18,617 bases of DNA from Methanobacteriota archaeon (GTDB lineage: Archaea > Halobacteriota > Methanosarcinia > Methanosarcinales > Methanosarcinaceae): positions 1-18,617 of the forward strand of contig JAUPKV010000703.1 in assembly GCA_030837265.1 (NCBI GenBank). Direction: 5' to 3'. Under the pieces are notes generated by a model. The model was given only the letters and a program-made list of their open reading frames with translations, made no database searches and was not told where the DNA came from. The position numbers and the translations under genes are program-made. This document shows, piece after piece, positions 1 to 7,364 of the stretch. The stretch's first letter is position 1, and the number at the start of each line of letters is the position of its first letter.

Positions 1-2
1 AA

Positions 3-818
3 CTGGGTAATTTGAATGTCTTTATAAGTATTGAAGGGACAAAAGAAGAAACGGATTTCAGAAGAGGGACGGGTGTTTACGATAAAGCGATCAGGGCTAT
101 GGACATCTTAAGATCCAGAGGTATTGCGTTTGCTTTTTCATCTTGCTATCATTCAAAGAACTATAAGACCATAGCCAGCGATGAATTTCTTGATTACATG
201 CGCCAGAAAGGTGCCTGGTTTGGCTGGTTATTCCAGTATATGCCAGTAGGAAGCAGGGCGGATACTTCTTTAGTATGTACCGCCGAGCAAAGGGCATACG
301 TAATGGAAAGAGTCAGGGATTACTGCATAAAACACGATTATGTGGCCATAGACTTCTTTAACAATGGACATATGTCTTTCGGTTGCATTGCTGCCGGTGT
401 TGGTTTTGCTCATATCAATGCTAAGGGTGATGTTGAACCCTGTGCGTTTTGCCACTATTCCGATTCAAATATATATGAAGTGCCGCTTGTTGAAGCTCTC
501 AGGTCTAAATTCTTCACGACTTTTAGAAATGCCCAACCATTTTCGAAAAACCCATTAAGACCCTGCCCGTTGGTAGATAATCCACAAGCAATCATTGATG
601 TAGTTAATGCCGGAGGGGCAAAGTCAACCCATCTGGCCAATCCGGAATCGGCTGAAGCTCTCGCGATGAAAAGTTTTGAGAGAGCAAAAGAGTGGGAAAA
701 AGTATCAGAAGAACTACTCAGAAAAATGCCGGAGCATGTCCATAAAAACTTCTCTGAATATTTGAAGTATTATGCCTTTAAGAAAGGAATAACAGATGGA
801 AGAAGAAAAAAGACGTGA
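3..818 (+). CDS. Radical SAM protein with SPASM-like C-terminal domain, 5' end outside window
   Basis: The frame is already open at the first full codon (position 3, Leu-Gly-Asn), so the apparent TTG start at 12 is internal and the CX3CX2C cluster site that binds the SAM-cleaving 4Fe-4S centre lies upstream of the window. What is visible is the second half of a radical SAM barrel (NVFISIEGT, then GVYDKAIRAMDILR) followed by a SPASM-type region. In that region Cys, then GFAHINAKGDVEPCAFCHYS, then RPCPL give four cysteines near residues 128, 147, 150 and 188 of the visible protein, suited to an auxiliary Fe-S cluster. The tail is Lys/Arg-rich. SPASM proteins often modify peptides or act as maturases, but this substrate is unknown. 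The stop overlaps the start of the next gene (TGATG), so the two are probably co-transcribed and may work together. Family assignment is confident; function is not. Confidence 0.85.
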   Translation: MGNLNVFISIEGTKEETDFRRGTGVYDKAIRAMDILRSRGIAFAFSSCYHSKNYKTIASDEFLDYMRQKGAWFGWLFQYMPVGSRADTSLVCTAEQRAYVMERVRDYCIKHDYVAIDFFNNGHMSFGCIAAGVGFAHINAKGDVEPCAFCHYSDSNIYEVPLVEALRSKFFTTFRNAQPFSKNPLRPCPLVDNPQAIIDVVNAGGAKSTHLANPESAEALAMKSFERAKEWEKVSEELLRKMPEHVHKNFSEYLKYYAFKKGITDGRRKKT

Positions 819-1222
819 TGGCGAAGTTTAATGTACACGGTTCTGTTGCCTGGATCATACTGGCTCATGGTTTTAGAGTAGTGCAAAGACCTGGAAAAAG
901 TATCATAAAAGGTAAGGATGGCATGCTTGGAGACTATGATTTTGAAATCCTTTTGAAACACAAAACTCTCAAAGAGTGTGGGAGTTTTATCAAGGATTAT
1001 GTAGAGGAGATGTACCTCGTTCCCGGTGGGTACAAAGTAAAGAAGGATATTACTCTCCTGGGCACAACTTCTCCGGTTGGTTTTTTAGGGGGTGATATTA
1101 TATTTCAATATACAAAGCCCTGCTTTGGTTTTTTTGTTCTCAAACTACCAGATGAAGCAGAAGAAATCAGGAGACTTAGAGAGCAGTATAAAATGGATAG
1201 AAATGTAAAGAAAATTAAATGA
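818..1222 (+). CDS. Unknown protein, translationally coupled to the radical SAM gene
   Basis: The gene encodes 134 residues from the ATG at 818, which shares its A with the upstream TGA stop (TGATG); a GTG at 815 is an in-frame alternative. I do not recognise the family. The protein is soluble by eye, basic overall, with a glycine-rich middle (TSPVGFLGGD) and a charged helical end (DEAEEIRRLREQYKMDRN). It has two cysteines, in KECGSF and KPCFGF, and no obvious metal site or transmembrane segment. The overlap with the radical SAM/SPASM gene suggests coordinated expression, so it could be a partner or substrate-binding protein of that enzyme. This is inference from position only. It lacks the double-glycine leader or repeated core expected of a typical RiPP precursor. 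Confidence 0.7.
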   Translation: MAKFNVHGSVAWIILAHGFRVVQRPGKSIIKGKDGMLGDYDFEILLKHKTLKECGSFIKDYVEEMYLVPGGYKVKKDITLLGTTSPVGFLGGDIIFQYTKPCFGFFVLKLPDEAEEIRRLREQYKMDRNVKKIK

Positions 1223-1254
1223 GAGTTAACAATGAGTCGGTCGTCCACTAATAC

Positions 1255-1404
1255 ATGAATGATGTATACATAACGTTCTATCTAATATGGATTTTGCTTG
1301 TGTTTATGTACTACACAGCAAACCAACTTCCTGCAGTGCTAAAAGTGTGTGAGAAGAAAGAGCAGAGGCTGGATAGATTATGGAATGATGCCAACGACTA
1401 TTGA
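1255..1404 (+). CDS. Small single-pass membrane protein, 49 residues
   Basis: The ATG at 1255 opens a 49-codon frame ending in TGA at 1402-1404. Residues about 5-20 (YITFYLIWILLVFMYY) form one hydrophobic, aromatic-rich transmembrane segment. The rest is a charged tail (LKVCEKKEQRLDRLWNDAND) likely to be a cytoplasmic amphipathic helix. An eight-codon frame starting at 1232 ends exactly over this start (ATGA), so translation could be coupled. The protein lies 33 nt after the unknown gene and may be the last member of the radical SAM operon. The split into one hydrophobic block and one charged block is unlike random translation, but there is no clear ribosome binding site of its own and no recognised family. 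Confidence 0.45.
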   Translation: MNDVYITFYLIWILLVFMYYTANQLPAVLKVCEKKEQRLDRLWNDANDY

Positions 1405-1499
1405 TCTACGATTCAATCACTTACAGTAGGAACAACGAAGATTAAAACTGCAATAATGATATTACCTGCAAAAGAAATGATGAGTAACAGTTAAAAGGA

Positions 1500-1748
1500 T
1501 TACATTAAATATGTTGCACAGGCATTCTCCGATTCCCAAGCTGTAACACTGGTTACCTTGATATTTAGATCCTTTAGTGTGGTTTGAAGGGAGGTTGCAA
1601 TATACTTGGCAATGATTTCCGAAGACGGTGGATTGCTATCATCAAAGTAATCGAGTTCATTTAAATATTTGTGATCCAGCATTGTCATGATTTCGGAAAC
1701 ATTCTGTTTTAATTCTCCAAAAAGAGTCCTGAAATTCCAATCACACAT
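1500..1748 (-). pseudogene. 5'-truncated QueD/6-pyruvoyl-tetrahydropterin synthase-type gene fragment
   Basis: The 82-codon frame matches only the C-terminal half of the 6-carboxytetrahydropterin/6-pyruvoyltetrahydropterin synthase family, normally about 120-150 residues. Visible family features in order are a GELKQNVSEIM helix, the LDHKYLNEL motif carrying the catalytic His, the NPPSSEIIAKYI helix and the closing AWESENACATY strand with the conserved Glu. The N-terminal half, which holds the zinc-binding histidines, is absent: reading upstream of the ATG at 1748 meets a stop after three codons. It therefore cannot be an active enzyme. Its truncated end overlaps the truncated end of the divergent nitrogenase-like remnant, pointing to one deletion that removed both 5' regions. 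The family is involved in 7-deazaguanine (queuosine/archaeosine) precursor or pterin synthesis. Confidence 0.75.
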
Positions 1749-2675
1749 GTAAATACCTCAGGATTTGCCGGAACCTCATATGATGGCTACGAGTACTTTT
1801 TCGGCGCTTTAATAGACCAGTTGCTCGAAAAGTCTCCCAAAGAAAAAAGGCTGGTAAACATATTCGGAATAGTCCCTTCTCAGCACATATTCTGGAAAGG
1901 TGAAGCAAGAGAAATAAAAACTCTACTTGAAAAAATAGGATTAAAAGCGAATCTGATTGTAGGCGAGTTTGATGCTCTTGAGAATCTGAAGAAGATTCCG
2001 GCTGCAGAATATAATATTGTCCTCTCAAGCTGGATTGGGCATAAAACTGCAAAGAAGCTGGAAGAAAAATTTGGCACTCAATATATCTCCTTCCCGGGAG
2101 TTCCAATAGGACCCAAGCAAACTTCAGAATTTCTGAGAGTTATCGGTGACAGATTGGATGTTTCAGCAGACATCATTGAAGATCTAATTGCCAGAGAGGA
2201 GAAGCGGGCTTACAGATTTGCAGAGTTTATTGGCGATATACTTTTGATAGCTAGGCCGCATCCTTACTTTGCACTGGTTGCCGATAGTAATTCGGCTGTA
2301 AGCATTACAAAATATCTTGCAAATGAAGTGGGATATCTGCCTGACATTATTCAAATAACGGATAATCCACCGGAGGAAGCCCGGGAATTGATAAATGAAG
2401 AACTTACAACCGGCCTTGAAACTCCTGCATGGCCTGAAATAGTATATGAGGTAGATGCCTATAGAATTCGAGAGACTTTAAAAGACAGAAATTTCATGTT
2501 TTTGCTCGCAAGTTCCCTTGAAACTTTCATAGCCGGTCCTGAATTTAGTGCCATACACCTGACAGTCTCATTCCCATCATATGACCGGGTGATACTTGAG
2601 CGCAGTTATGCAGGCTTTAGCGGAGGGCTCACTTTAATGGAGGATATTATGAGTAAATACGCCGGTCCTTTGTGA
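1731..2675 (+). pseudogene. 5'-truncated nitrogenase component 1-like subunit (NifD/NifK family)
   Basis: The frame is open from 1713, with family-like sequence beginning near 1731 (ITHVNTSGFAGTSYDGYEYF), well before the TTG at 1821 that is the first usable start codon. It matches the second half of the nitrogenase component 1 oxidoreductase family: the middle domain (IFWKGEAREIKTLLEKIGL, then FPGVPIGPKQTSEFL), the third domain (LIARPHPYFALVADSNSAV), and the closing FPSYDRVILERSYAGFSGGL, which corresponds to the conserved end of NifK-type chains. About 310 residues remain of the usual 400-500, and the N-terminal part carrying most P-cluster ligands is missing. It may be a group IV-type nitrogenase-like protein rather than a true NifK; I cannot place the subfamily. 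A hairpin and T-run follow the stop directly. A shortened protein from TTG 1821 is possible but unlikely to bind cofactor. Confidence 0.75.
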
Positions 2676-2705
2676 GTGAATTTCTTCACTTCACTCTCCT
2701 TTTTT
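2675..2705 (+). terminator. Hairpin plus T-run after the nitrogenase-like remnant
   Basis: A perfect 6-bp stem (AGTGAA at 2675-2680 and TTCACT at 2685-2690) with a TTTC loop begins at the last base of the stop codon. It is followed by TCACTCTCC and six T residues (2700-2705). Archaeal termination depends mainly on the T-run; the hairpin adds support. Confidence 0.6.
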
Positions 2706-2777
2706 ATTTAACAAAGACTTTAAGCAATATAAGTAAAAAGGGTGTTAATGAAGCCCCATTTTTTAAATTATCAAAAC

Positions 2778-2852
2778 TCACTTTTTTGGCTTTGGTTTTG
2801 GTTTCTTGTCGCCGCCTTTTGGTTTAATTCCCACAAGAATTCGGTTGTGCCT
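2778..2852 (-). pseudogene. Lys/Pro-rich C-terminal tail remnant
   Basis: On the minus strand a 24-codon open stretch ending in TGA reads RHNRILVGIKPKGGDKK and then KPKPKPKK. It is bounded upstream by an in-frame TGA at 2853-2855 and has only an internal GTG as a possible start. The ordered KP repeat looks like the end of a real protein whose body has been lost, but I do not recognise it. Chance translation cannot be excluded. Confidence 0.25.
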
Positions 2853-2925
2853 TCATATAAGAGAGTAGGTTTAAGCCAGTTTTAATTTTCTTATAGAAAC
2901 ATTTAAAATTATTTGAGGATAATAT

Positions 2926-3372
2926 ATGATATCCTGTAGGGATCTAGGGGATTTAATCGGAAAGGTAGACAGTGATAGATTTAACAATTCGCTAATTTTG
3001 CATAACTTATTATTCAAAAGGGTCATGAAAATGGAAAAAGTAAAAGTAAAAGTAAAAGTAAAAGTAAACGTAAAAGCAGAAATATATCGAAGAATCGATG
3101 AAAATTTTGACGAGATATGGGGAGAATACACATATTTAAAAAAATGTGTGACCGAGCATGGTGGACTGATGTTAACTGCAATTAAAAAAGATCAAAAAGA
3201 ACTTGCCTATAACTGTTACGGTAATATTAATTATATTATAAGAGTTTTAACATCTACCCATTCACCGCTTAAAAACGATATATTACTGCAAGATGATCTA
3301 GTTAAGCTATGTGAAAATTATGCAAAACAATATCCAAGCGATTTTCCACAACCAAAAAGAGATATGTGCTAA
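2926..3372 (+). CDS. Unknown 148-residue protein with a (KV)n tract
   Basis: The ATG at 2926 has a good ribosome binding site (GAGG at 2915-2918, seven bases away), which favours it over the internal ATGs at 3025 and 3031. The family is not recognised. Residues 1-36 form a short N-terminal region. Residues 38-50 are an unusual KVKVKVKVKVNVK strand encoded by a hexanucleotide repeat. The remainder is mostly helical and mixed charge (ENFDEIWGEYTYLKKC, IKKDQKELAYNCYGNINYII), ending in Pro-rich SDFPQPKRDMC. Four cysteines are scattered without a metal-site spacing. No membrane segment or signal peptide is visible. The gene stands alone between a remnant-rich stretch and the convergent M13 peptidase. 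The alternating Lys-Val tract could form a basic beta-strand, but no function follows from this. Confidence 0.6.
   Translation: MISCRDLGDLIGKVDSDRFNNSLILHNLLFKRVMKMEKVKVKVKVKVNVKAEIYRRIDENFDEIWGEYTYLKKCVTEHGGLMLTAIKKDQKELAYNCYGNINYIIRVLTSTHSPLKNDILLQDDLVKLCENYAKQYPSDFPQPKRDMC
3036..3077 (+). repeat. AAAAGT hexanucleotide tandem repeat inside a coding region
   Basis: Five perfect AAAAGT units (3036-3065) are followed by two degenerate ones (AAACGT, AAAAGC). Because the unit is six bases, gain or loss of copies adds or removes Lys-Val pairs without breaking the frame. Confidence 0.9.
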
Positions 3373-3589
3373 ACCTCAAGAAAATTAATTTTTAATGCTG
3401 AAACATTCACAAGCGAAAAGCCATTTGCCATAACTTGCTTGAAAGAGGCAGAATTCTGAGAAAGAACTTAATTTTACTCGGAAAAGCAATGGAATATGGA
3501 AGCCTGCATATTCCACGAAACAAATCCGTGTGAACAAATTTTTCAAAAACCATTCCGGCTCCTGAATAGGCATTCTTGATATTGGTGCG

Positions 3590-3623
3590 AAAAAATTTCC
3601 GGTGATATTCACCAGATCACCGG
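3590..3623 (-). terminator. Terminator overlapping the 3' end of the M13 peptidase gene
   Basis: Read on the minus strand, an 8-bp perfect stem (CCGGTGAT at 3623-3616 pairing with ATCACCGG at 3606-3599) is followed by AAATTTTTT. The 5' arm lies in the last codons of the peptidase gene (Pro-Val-Ile) and the stop codon lies in the 9-base loop. Confidence 0.7.
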
Positions 3624-5708
3624 CCTTTTATTCTCCGGCCTGTAGAGTTTATCACCTGGTTTCATGCTCGGGAATGCCCTGTAAAACTCAGGTACGTTGA
3701 AGACAACACCATTGACCCTGAACCTTGTTGGGGAATGGGTATTGGACAATGTCAGAGTTCTCAGGTATTCATTTTTAGCCGATTCCCTCCAAGACTGAGC
3801 ATAGCTTAAAAAAAACCTCTGATCTCCGGTGAATCCGTCAATAATCTCAGGTTCTTCTTTCGAGGAGAGTTTATAGGCGTGATAGGCTATGATCAATCCG
3901 CCATAGTCTGCTATATTTTCCTGCAGGGTCAGGTTGCCGTTGATATACAGGCCAGGCACAACCTCGAATTTGTTGTACTCATTCACAAGAACTTGAGTGC
4001 TCCTACTGAAATTATCGGCATCCTTTTCCGTCCACCAGTCCGTTAGATTTCCATTTGCGTCGAATTTCCGGCCCTGGCTGTCGAAGTGATGAATTATTTC
4101 ATGTCCAATAGTTGCACCGATAGCCCCATAGTTGACTGCATCATCGAAATCCTTACTGAAGAAATGCGATTGAAGAATACCAGCCGGGAAGACAACGACA
4201 ATTTTATTAAAGTCAGCATATGCATTAACCTCCTGCGGGTTCATCTCCCAGAGCTTACGATTCACAGGCTTTCCGACTCCATCCAGGCCATACGGGCCTT
4301 TGTGGAACCGAAATTTAGCAGCCCCGAGGGCATTCATTACATATGAATCCTGCTTCATCTCCAGCTCTGAATAGTTCAACCACTCGTCCGGGTAACCTAC
4401 CTGGACACCCAGGGCTTCAAGTTTCATTAAGGCTTTCTTCCTGGTTTCGGGCTCCATCCATGTCAGGTTTTGAATTCTATCCCTGAAGGCCATCTTCAAG
4501 TTGGATGCCATTTCCTGCATTCTGGCTTTTGAGTCCTGATCGAAATACTTATCCACATAGATATGGCCTATAGCCTCACCCATAGCAATGTTTTCCGCAT
4601 CTATGACCCTTTTCCAACGGGGTTCCATCTCCTGCTGGCCTTTGAGCTTTCTCTTATAGAAATCAAAATGTTCTTCCTCCATGTCGGAACTGAGATAAGG
4701 AGCAGTGGCTAAAATCAGCTTCCAGCGCAAGAAAGTCTTCCAGTCAGTTATACTCTCGTCCTGAAGGGCATTACTTAATTCCTTGAAGAATGACGGGTTC
4801 CTTACGTTTATCTCGGTTGCATCCGGGCAGTTCAGGGAGTTGAAGAGAAGTGACCAGTTAATTCCCGGAGAAAAAGTCTGTAGTTCCTGAAGGCTCATCT
4901 TGTTGTAAGTCTTAGTCTCGTCATTGTTGTCAACATTGCTGAAGGATGATCTGGCCAGACGGGTTTCAATTCTCATCACTGTCCTGGCATTATTCTCAGC
5001 GATTTCCGGCCTGTCACCTAAAAAGACAAACATCCTGGTAATGTGATCCAGGTATTGCATTCTGGTCTTGATGGATTCGTTGTCCTGCCTGAGATAAAAA
5101 TCCCTATCCTGAAAACCTCTATCCGGCAGGCTCAGACCTCCCTGTGTGAGGGTAGCAATCATGACCTGGCTATTCTTCTTATCGGGTTCGGCGTATAATG
5201 AAAAGAAAGGATCCATTCCGTAGTCCATCATTTGAGTCGATACTGCCTGGACATCGGATGCATTGGAGATTTTTTCTATCAGTTTCAGTTCATTTTTGAT
5301 TGGGTCCAATCGCTGCTTTTCAAGAGTGGCATTATCCATTCCCATTCGGTAGAACTCGCCAATTTTCTGTTCGAGGCTTCCCCTTGGGGTAAAAGTGTTA
5401 TTAGATGCACTCTCCACTATTTCCTTGACTCGGTCGTAAGTTCCGTCCTCTATTATTTCGATCTCTCCATACCGGAATTTGTCCGCCGGCACAGGGTGAT
5501 TTTTTATCCAGGTGCCTTCAGCATACTCATAAAAATCATCTCCGGGTTTTACCGAGATATTCATGTTTACAGGGTCGAAAGCTTTCTCTTGTCCTGAAGT
5601 GTTCGTGTTACAGGTCGACGTTTTTGAAGAACCGGAAACTACAACAGTCAAAATGTAAATTAGTGCGACACCAAAAGCTACCAGATATACTACTCCTTCC
5701 CTTCTCAT
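3609..5708 (-). CDS. M13 (neprilysin-like) family zinc metallopeptidase, membrane-anchored or secreted
   Basis: The 699-residue length is normal for the M13 family. Residues about 7-25 form a hydrophobic N-terminal segment (VYLVAFGVALIYILTVVVSG) after Arg-Arg, a signal peptide or uncleaved anchor, so the catalytic domain should face outside the cell. The N-terminal domain starts near GDDFYEYAEGTWIKNHPVP. A substrate-binding segment (NAYADFNKIVVVFPAGILQ) begins near residue 495. The zinc site is HEIIH at 536-540 with the third ligand in ENIAD (Glu597), and Asp601 completes ExxxD. The C-terminal CxxW of vertebrate neprilysin is replaced by RPVIW. The family cleaves oligopeptides, so the likely job is peptide degradation or envelope protein processing. 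The start has GGAG and GGGG upstream. It is transcribed alone, convergent with the unknown gene and divergent from the MFS gene. Confidence 0.95.
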   Translation of the reverse strand: MRREGVVYLVAFGVALIYILTVVVSGSSKTSTCNTNTSGQEKAFDPVNMNISVKPGDDFYEYAEGTWIKNHPVPADKFRYGEIEIIEDGTYDRVKEIVESASNNTFTPRGSLEQKIGEFYRMGMDNATLEKQRLDPIKNELKLIEKISNASDVQAVSTQMMDYGMDPFFSLYAEPDKKNSQVMIATLTQGGLSLPDRGFQDRDFYLRQDNESIKTRMQYLDHITRMFVFLGDRPEIAENNARTVMRIETRLARSSFSNVDNNDETKTYNKMSLQELQTFSPGINWSLLFNSLNCPDATEINVRNPSFFKELSNALQDESITDWKTFLRWKLILATAPYLSSDMEEEHFDFYKRKLKGQQEMEPRWKRVIDAENIAMGEAIGHIYVDKYFDQDSKARMQEMASNLKMAFRDRIQNLTWMEPETRKKALMKLEALGVQVGYPDEWLNYSELEMKQDSYVMNALGAAKFRFHKGPYGLDGVGKPVNRKLWEMNPQEVNAYADFNKIVVVFPAGILQSHFFSKDFDDAVNYGAIGATIGHEIIHHFDSQGRKFDANGNLTDWWTEKDADNFSRSTQVLVNEYNKFEVVPGLYINGNLTLQENIADYGGLIIAYHAYKLSSKEEPEIIDGFTGDQRFFLSYAQSWRESAKNEYLRTLTLSNTHSPTRFRVNGVVFNVPEFYRAFPSMKPGDKLYRPENKRPVIW

Positions 5709-6097
5709 GACCCCTTAACTCCTATGGCTTTTCAGGAATTATTTACTATTGCAAAATAATAACAGTATTTGGAATTTATTTATTGAAATTCTGAAAAATA
5801 TTTATTTAATACATGGATAAATTCTGGGAAAAAATAAAACAATTATAGACGTTGCGATCAAGCTCTATATTTTATGATTAACGTTAATGCAAAGAGGTTT
5901 ATTATTTCACAAGTTCTATTTGGGTAAATTAGTAGGAATAAATTAGCCCCGTAATTATTTTAAATTATTTATACAAAAACTGGATTCAGTTCCAAAGAAC
6001 AAAATTTGGTGTCAACCAATGAATGAGAAAAGTATCAAAATACCTGTTTTATAGCAGAGCGCCTGTATAAATTCGGTTTTAAAAAAGAGTGAATAAA
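5709..6097. other. Divergent intergenic region between the M13 peptidase and MFS genes
   Basis: This 389-nt AT-rich gap must carry promoters for both directions. Two candidate TATA boxes face the MFS gene: one around 5966-5974 (TTTATAC) and one at 6066-6072 (TATAAAT). The second would start transcription almost at the ATG. Several AT-rich stretches around 5770-5810 could serve the peptidase gene, but none stands out. No open frame with coding character was seen. Confidence 0.5.
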
Positions 6098-7333
6098 ATG
6101 AGCTTAAAAAATGATTCTTCAAATATTGGTGACGCCACAGTTAAGCAGAAGTATCTTGGGAACACCGGCTTGATTCTTTTTTTGACCTTATTAAGTGCTT
6201 TTGTGCCGCTCTCAACTGACCTTTATCTTCCTGCTTTGCCAACCATGACTGTATATTTCCATGTGCCGGAATATCAGATAAATCTTACTCTGATTCTATT
6301 TTTTATATTCTTTAGCCTTGCTACACTAATCTGGGGACCGTTGAGTGATAAATACGGACGCAGGCCTATTTTGCTAATTGGCCTTGTAGGCTATACTGTT
6401 GCAAGCATTTTGTGCGCAGATTCTTCAAGTGTTTATCAACTTATTCTTTTTCGAGTTATGCAGGCTATGGGGGGTGGCGCCGCCAGTGCTGTGGCCATGG
6501 CTATTGTAAAAGATGTGTATCAGGGTAGAAAACGTGAATCTATTTTAGCTCTGGTGCAGTCAATGATAGTTATTTCGCCTGCCCTGGCTCCTGTAGTTGG
6601 AGCACTTTTGTTGAACTTCACCTCATGGAGAGGAGTTTTTGTCGCTCAGGCAATTATTGGAGTTATAGTAGTCATCGGTTCTATAGCATTTGAGGAAACG
6701 CTGAAATCAAGAAATAGCGGCAACATTATGCAGACCATAGGGCGTCTTGCCGTGGTCCTCAAAAACCGCGGGTTTACTGCCTTGCTTATTATTTTCTCAC
6801 TTGTAAGTATTACCATACTGGCATTCGTATCCTCGTCTTCCTACATATATCAGGATACTTTCAGGCTGAGCAGCCAGGTATATAGTTATTTCTTTGCCTT
6901 TAATGCCGCAGGCCTGTTAATCGGACCGCTGATTTACATGAAGCTTTCAGCCAGATTCAGTCGCTTTTCAATTATAAACGCTTGTTTCACGGTAATGATT
7001 CTGAGTGGACTTCTGGTTTTTTTAATGGGACGATCCGGACCATGGGTATTTGCGATGTCTCTGTTACCTGCTACTATTGTTGCAAGTTGCGTTCGTCCTC
7101 CCGGTACTTTCCTTATGCTGGATCAGCACAAAGGAGATAGCGGTTCGGCATCTTCACTTATCAGTTCCTTTCAAACAGTAATGGGAAGCATTGGGATAAT
7201 GATAGTCTCACTAAACCCTGGCAACCGCGTACAGGTTGTCGGCGTTATAAATATCATAATCGGATTGCTGTGCGTAGTATTGTGGCTAACTGTAACGAAA
7301 AGGCCATTTTTGAGCAAGGTAAGAGAACCTTAA
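6098..7333 (+). CDS. MFS drug-resistance transporter, Bcr/CflA type
   Basis: This is a 411-residue, 12-helix major facilitator. The Bcr/CflA hallmark DLYLPALP lies in the first helix/loop (about 41-48), the MFS motif A variant GPLSDKYGRRP in loop 2-3 (about 80-90), and the helix 5 segment VISPALAPVVGALL is typical of drug:H+ antiporters of this subfamily. It probably exports small toxic compounds across the cytoplasmic membrane using the proton or sodium gradient; the substrate cannot be told. I chose ATG 6098 over the in-frame GTG at 6089 because GAGTG (6087-6091) sits at the right distance for the ATG but overlaps the GTG. Upstream is a divergent peptidase gene; downstream a convergent HAD gene begins 31 nt away. 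It appears to be a single-gene transcript. Confidence 0.93.
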   Translation: MSLKNDSSNIGDATVKQKYLGNTGLILFLTLLSAFVPLSTDLYLPALPTMTVYFHVPEYQINLTLILFFIFFSLATLIWGPLSDKYGRRPILLIGLVGYTVASILCADSSSVYQLILFRVMQAMGGGAASAVAMAIVKDVYQGRKRESILALVQSMIVISPALAPVVGALLLNFTSWRGVFVAQAIIGVIVVIGSIAFEETLKSRNSGNIMQTIGRLAVVLKNRGFTALLIIFSLVSITILAFVSSSSYIYQDTFRLSSQVYSYFFAFNAAGLLIGPLIYMKLSARFSRFSIINACFTVMILSGLLVFLMGRSGPWVFAMSLLPATIVASCVRPPGTFLMLDQHKGDSGSASSLISSFQTVMGSIGIMIVSLNPGNRVQVVGVINIIIGLLCVVLWLTVTKRPFLSKVREP

Positions 7334-7348
7334 GAATTGTGCCCAATT
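7333..7348. terminator. Short palindrome between convergent MFS and HAD genes
   Basis: GAATTG (7333-7338) pairs perfectly with CAATTC (7343-7348) around a TGCC loop, directly at the MFS stop codon. It lies in the 31-nt gap between convergent genes, so it may help termination in either direction. No T-run follows, which keeps confidence low. Confidence 0.3.
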
Positions 7349-7364
7349 CGACCTTCCTGAGATT

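Noticed and set aside
12..818. TTG at 12 as start of the radical SAM gene
   Set aside because: The frame is open to the window edge and the upstream codons continue the radical SAM pattern, so the gene simply enters from outside.
2871..3131. Minus-strand frame with a Thr-Phe repeat
   Set aside because: It is the antisense of the AAAAGT repeat in the plus-strand gene, which has the better start and ribosome binding site.
3385..3612. 75-codon minus-strand frame after the M13 peptidase
   Set aside because: It begins within the peptidase stop/terminator hairpin, has no ribosome binding site and no protein-like pattern; most likely chance.
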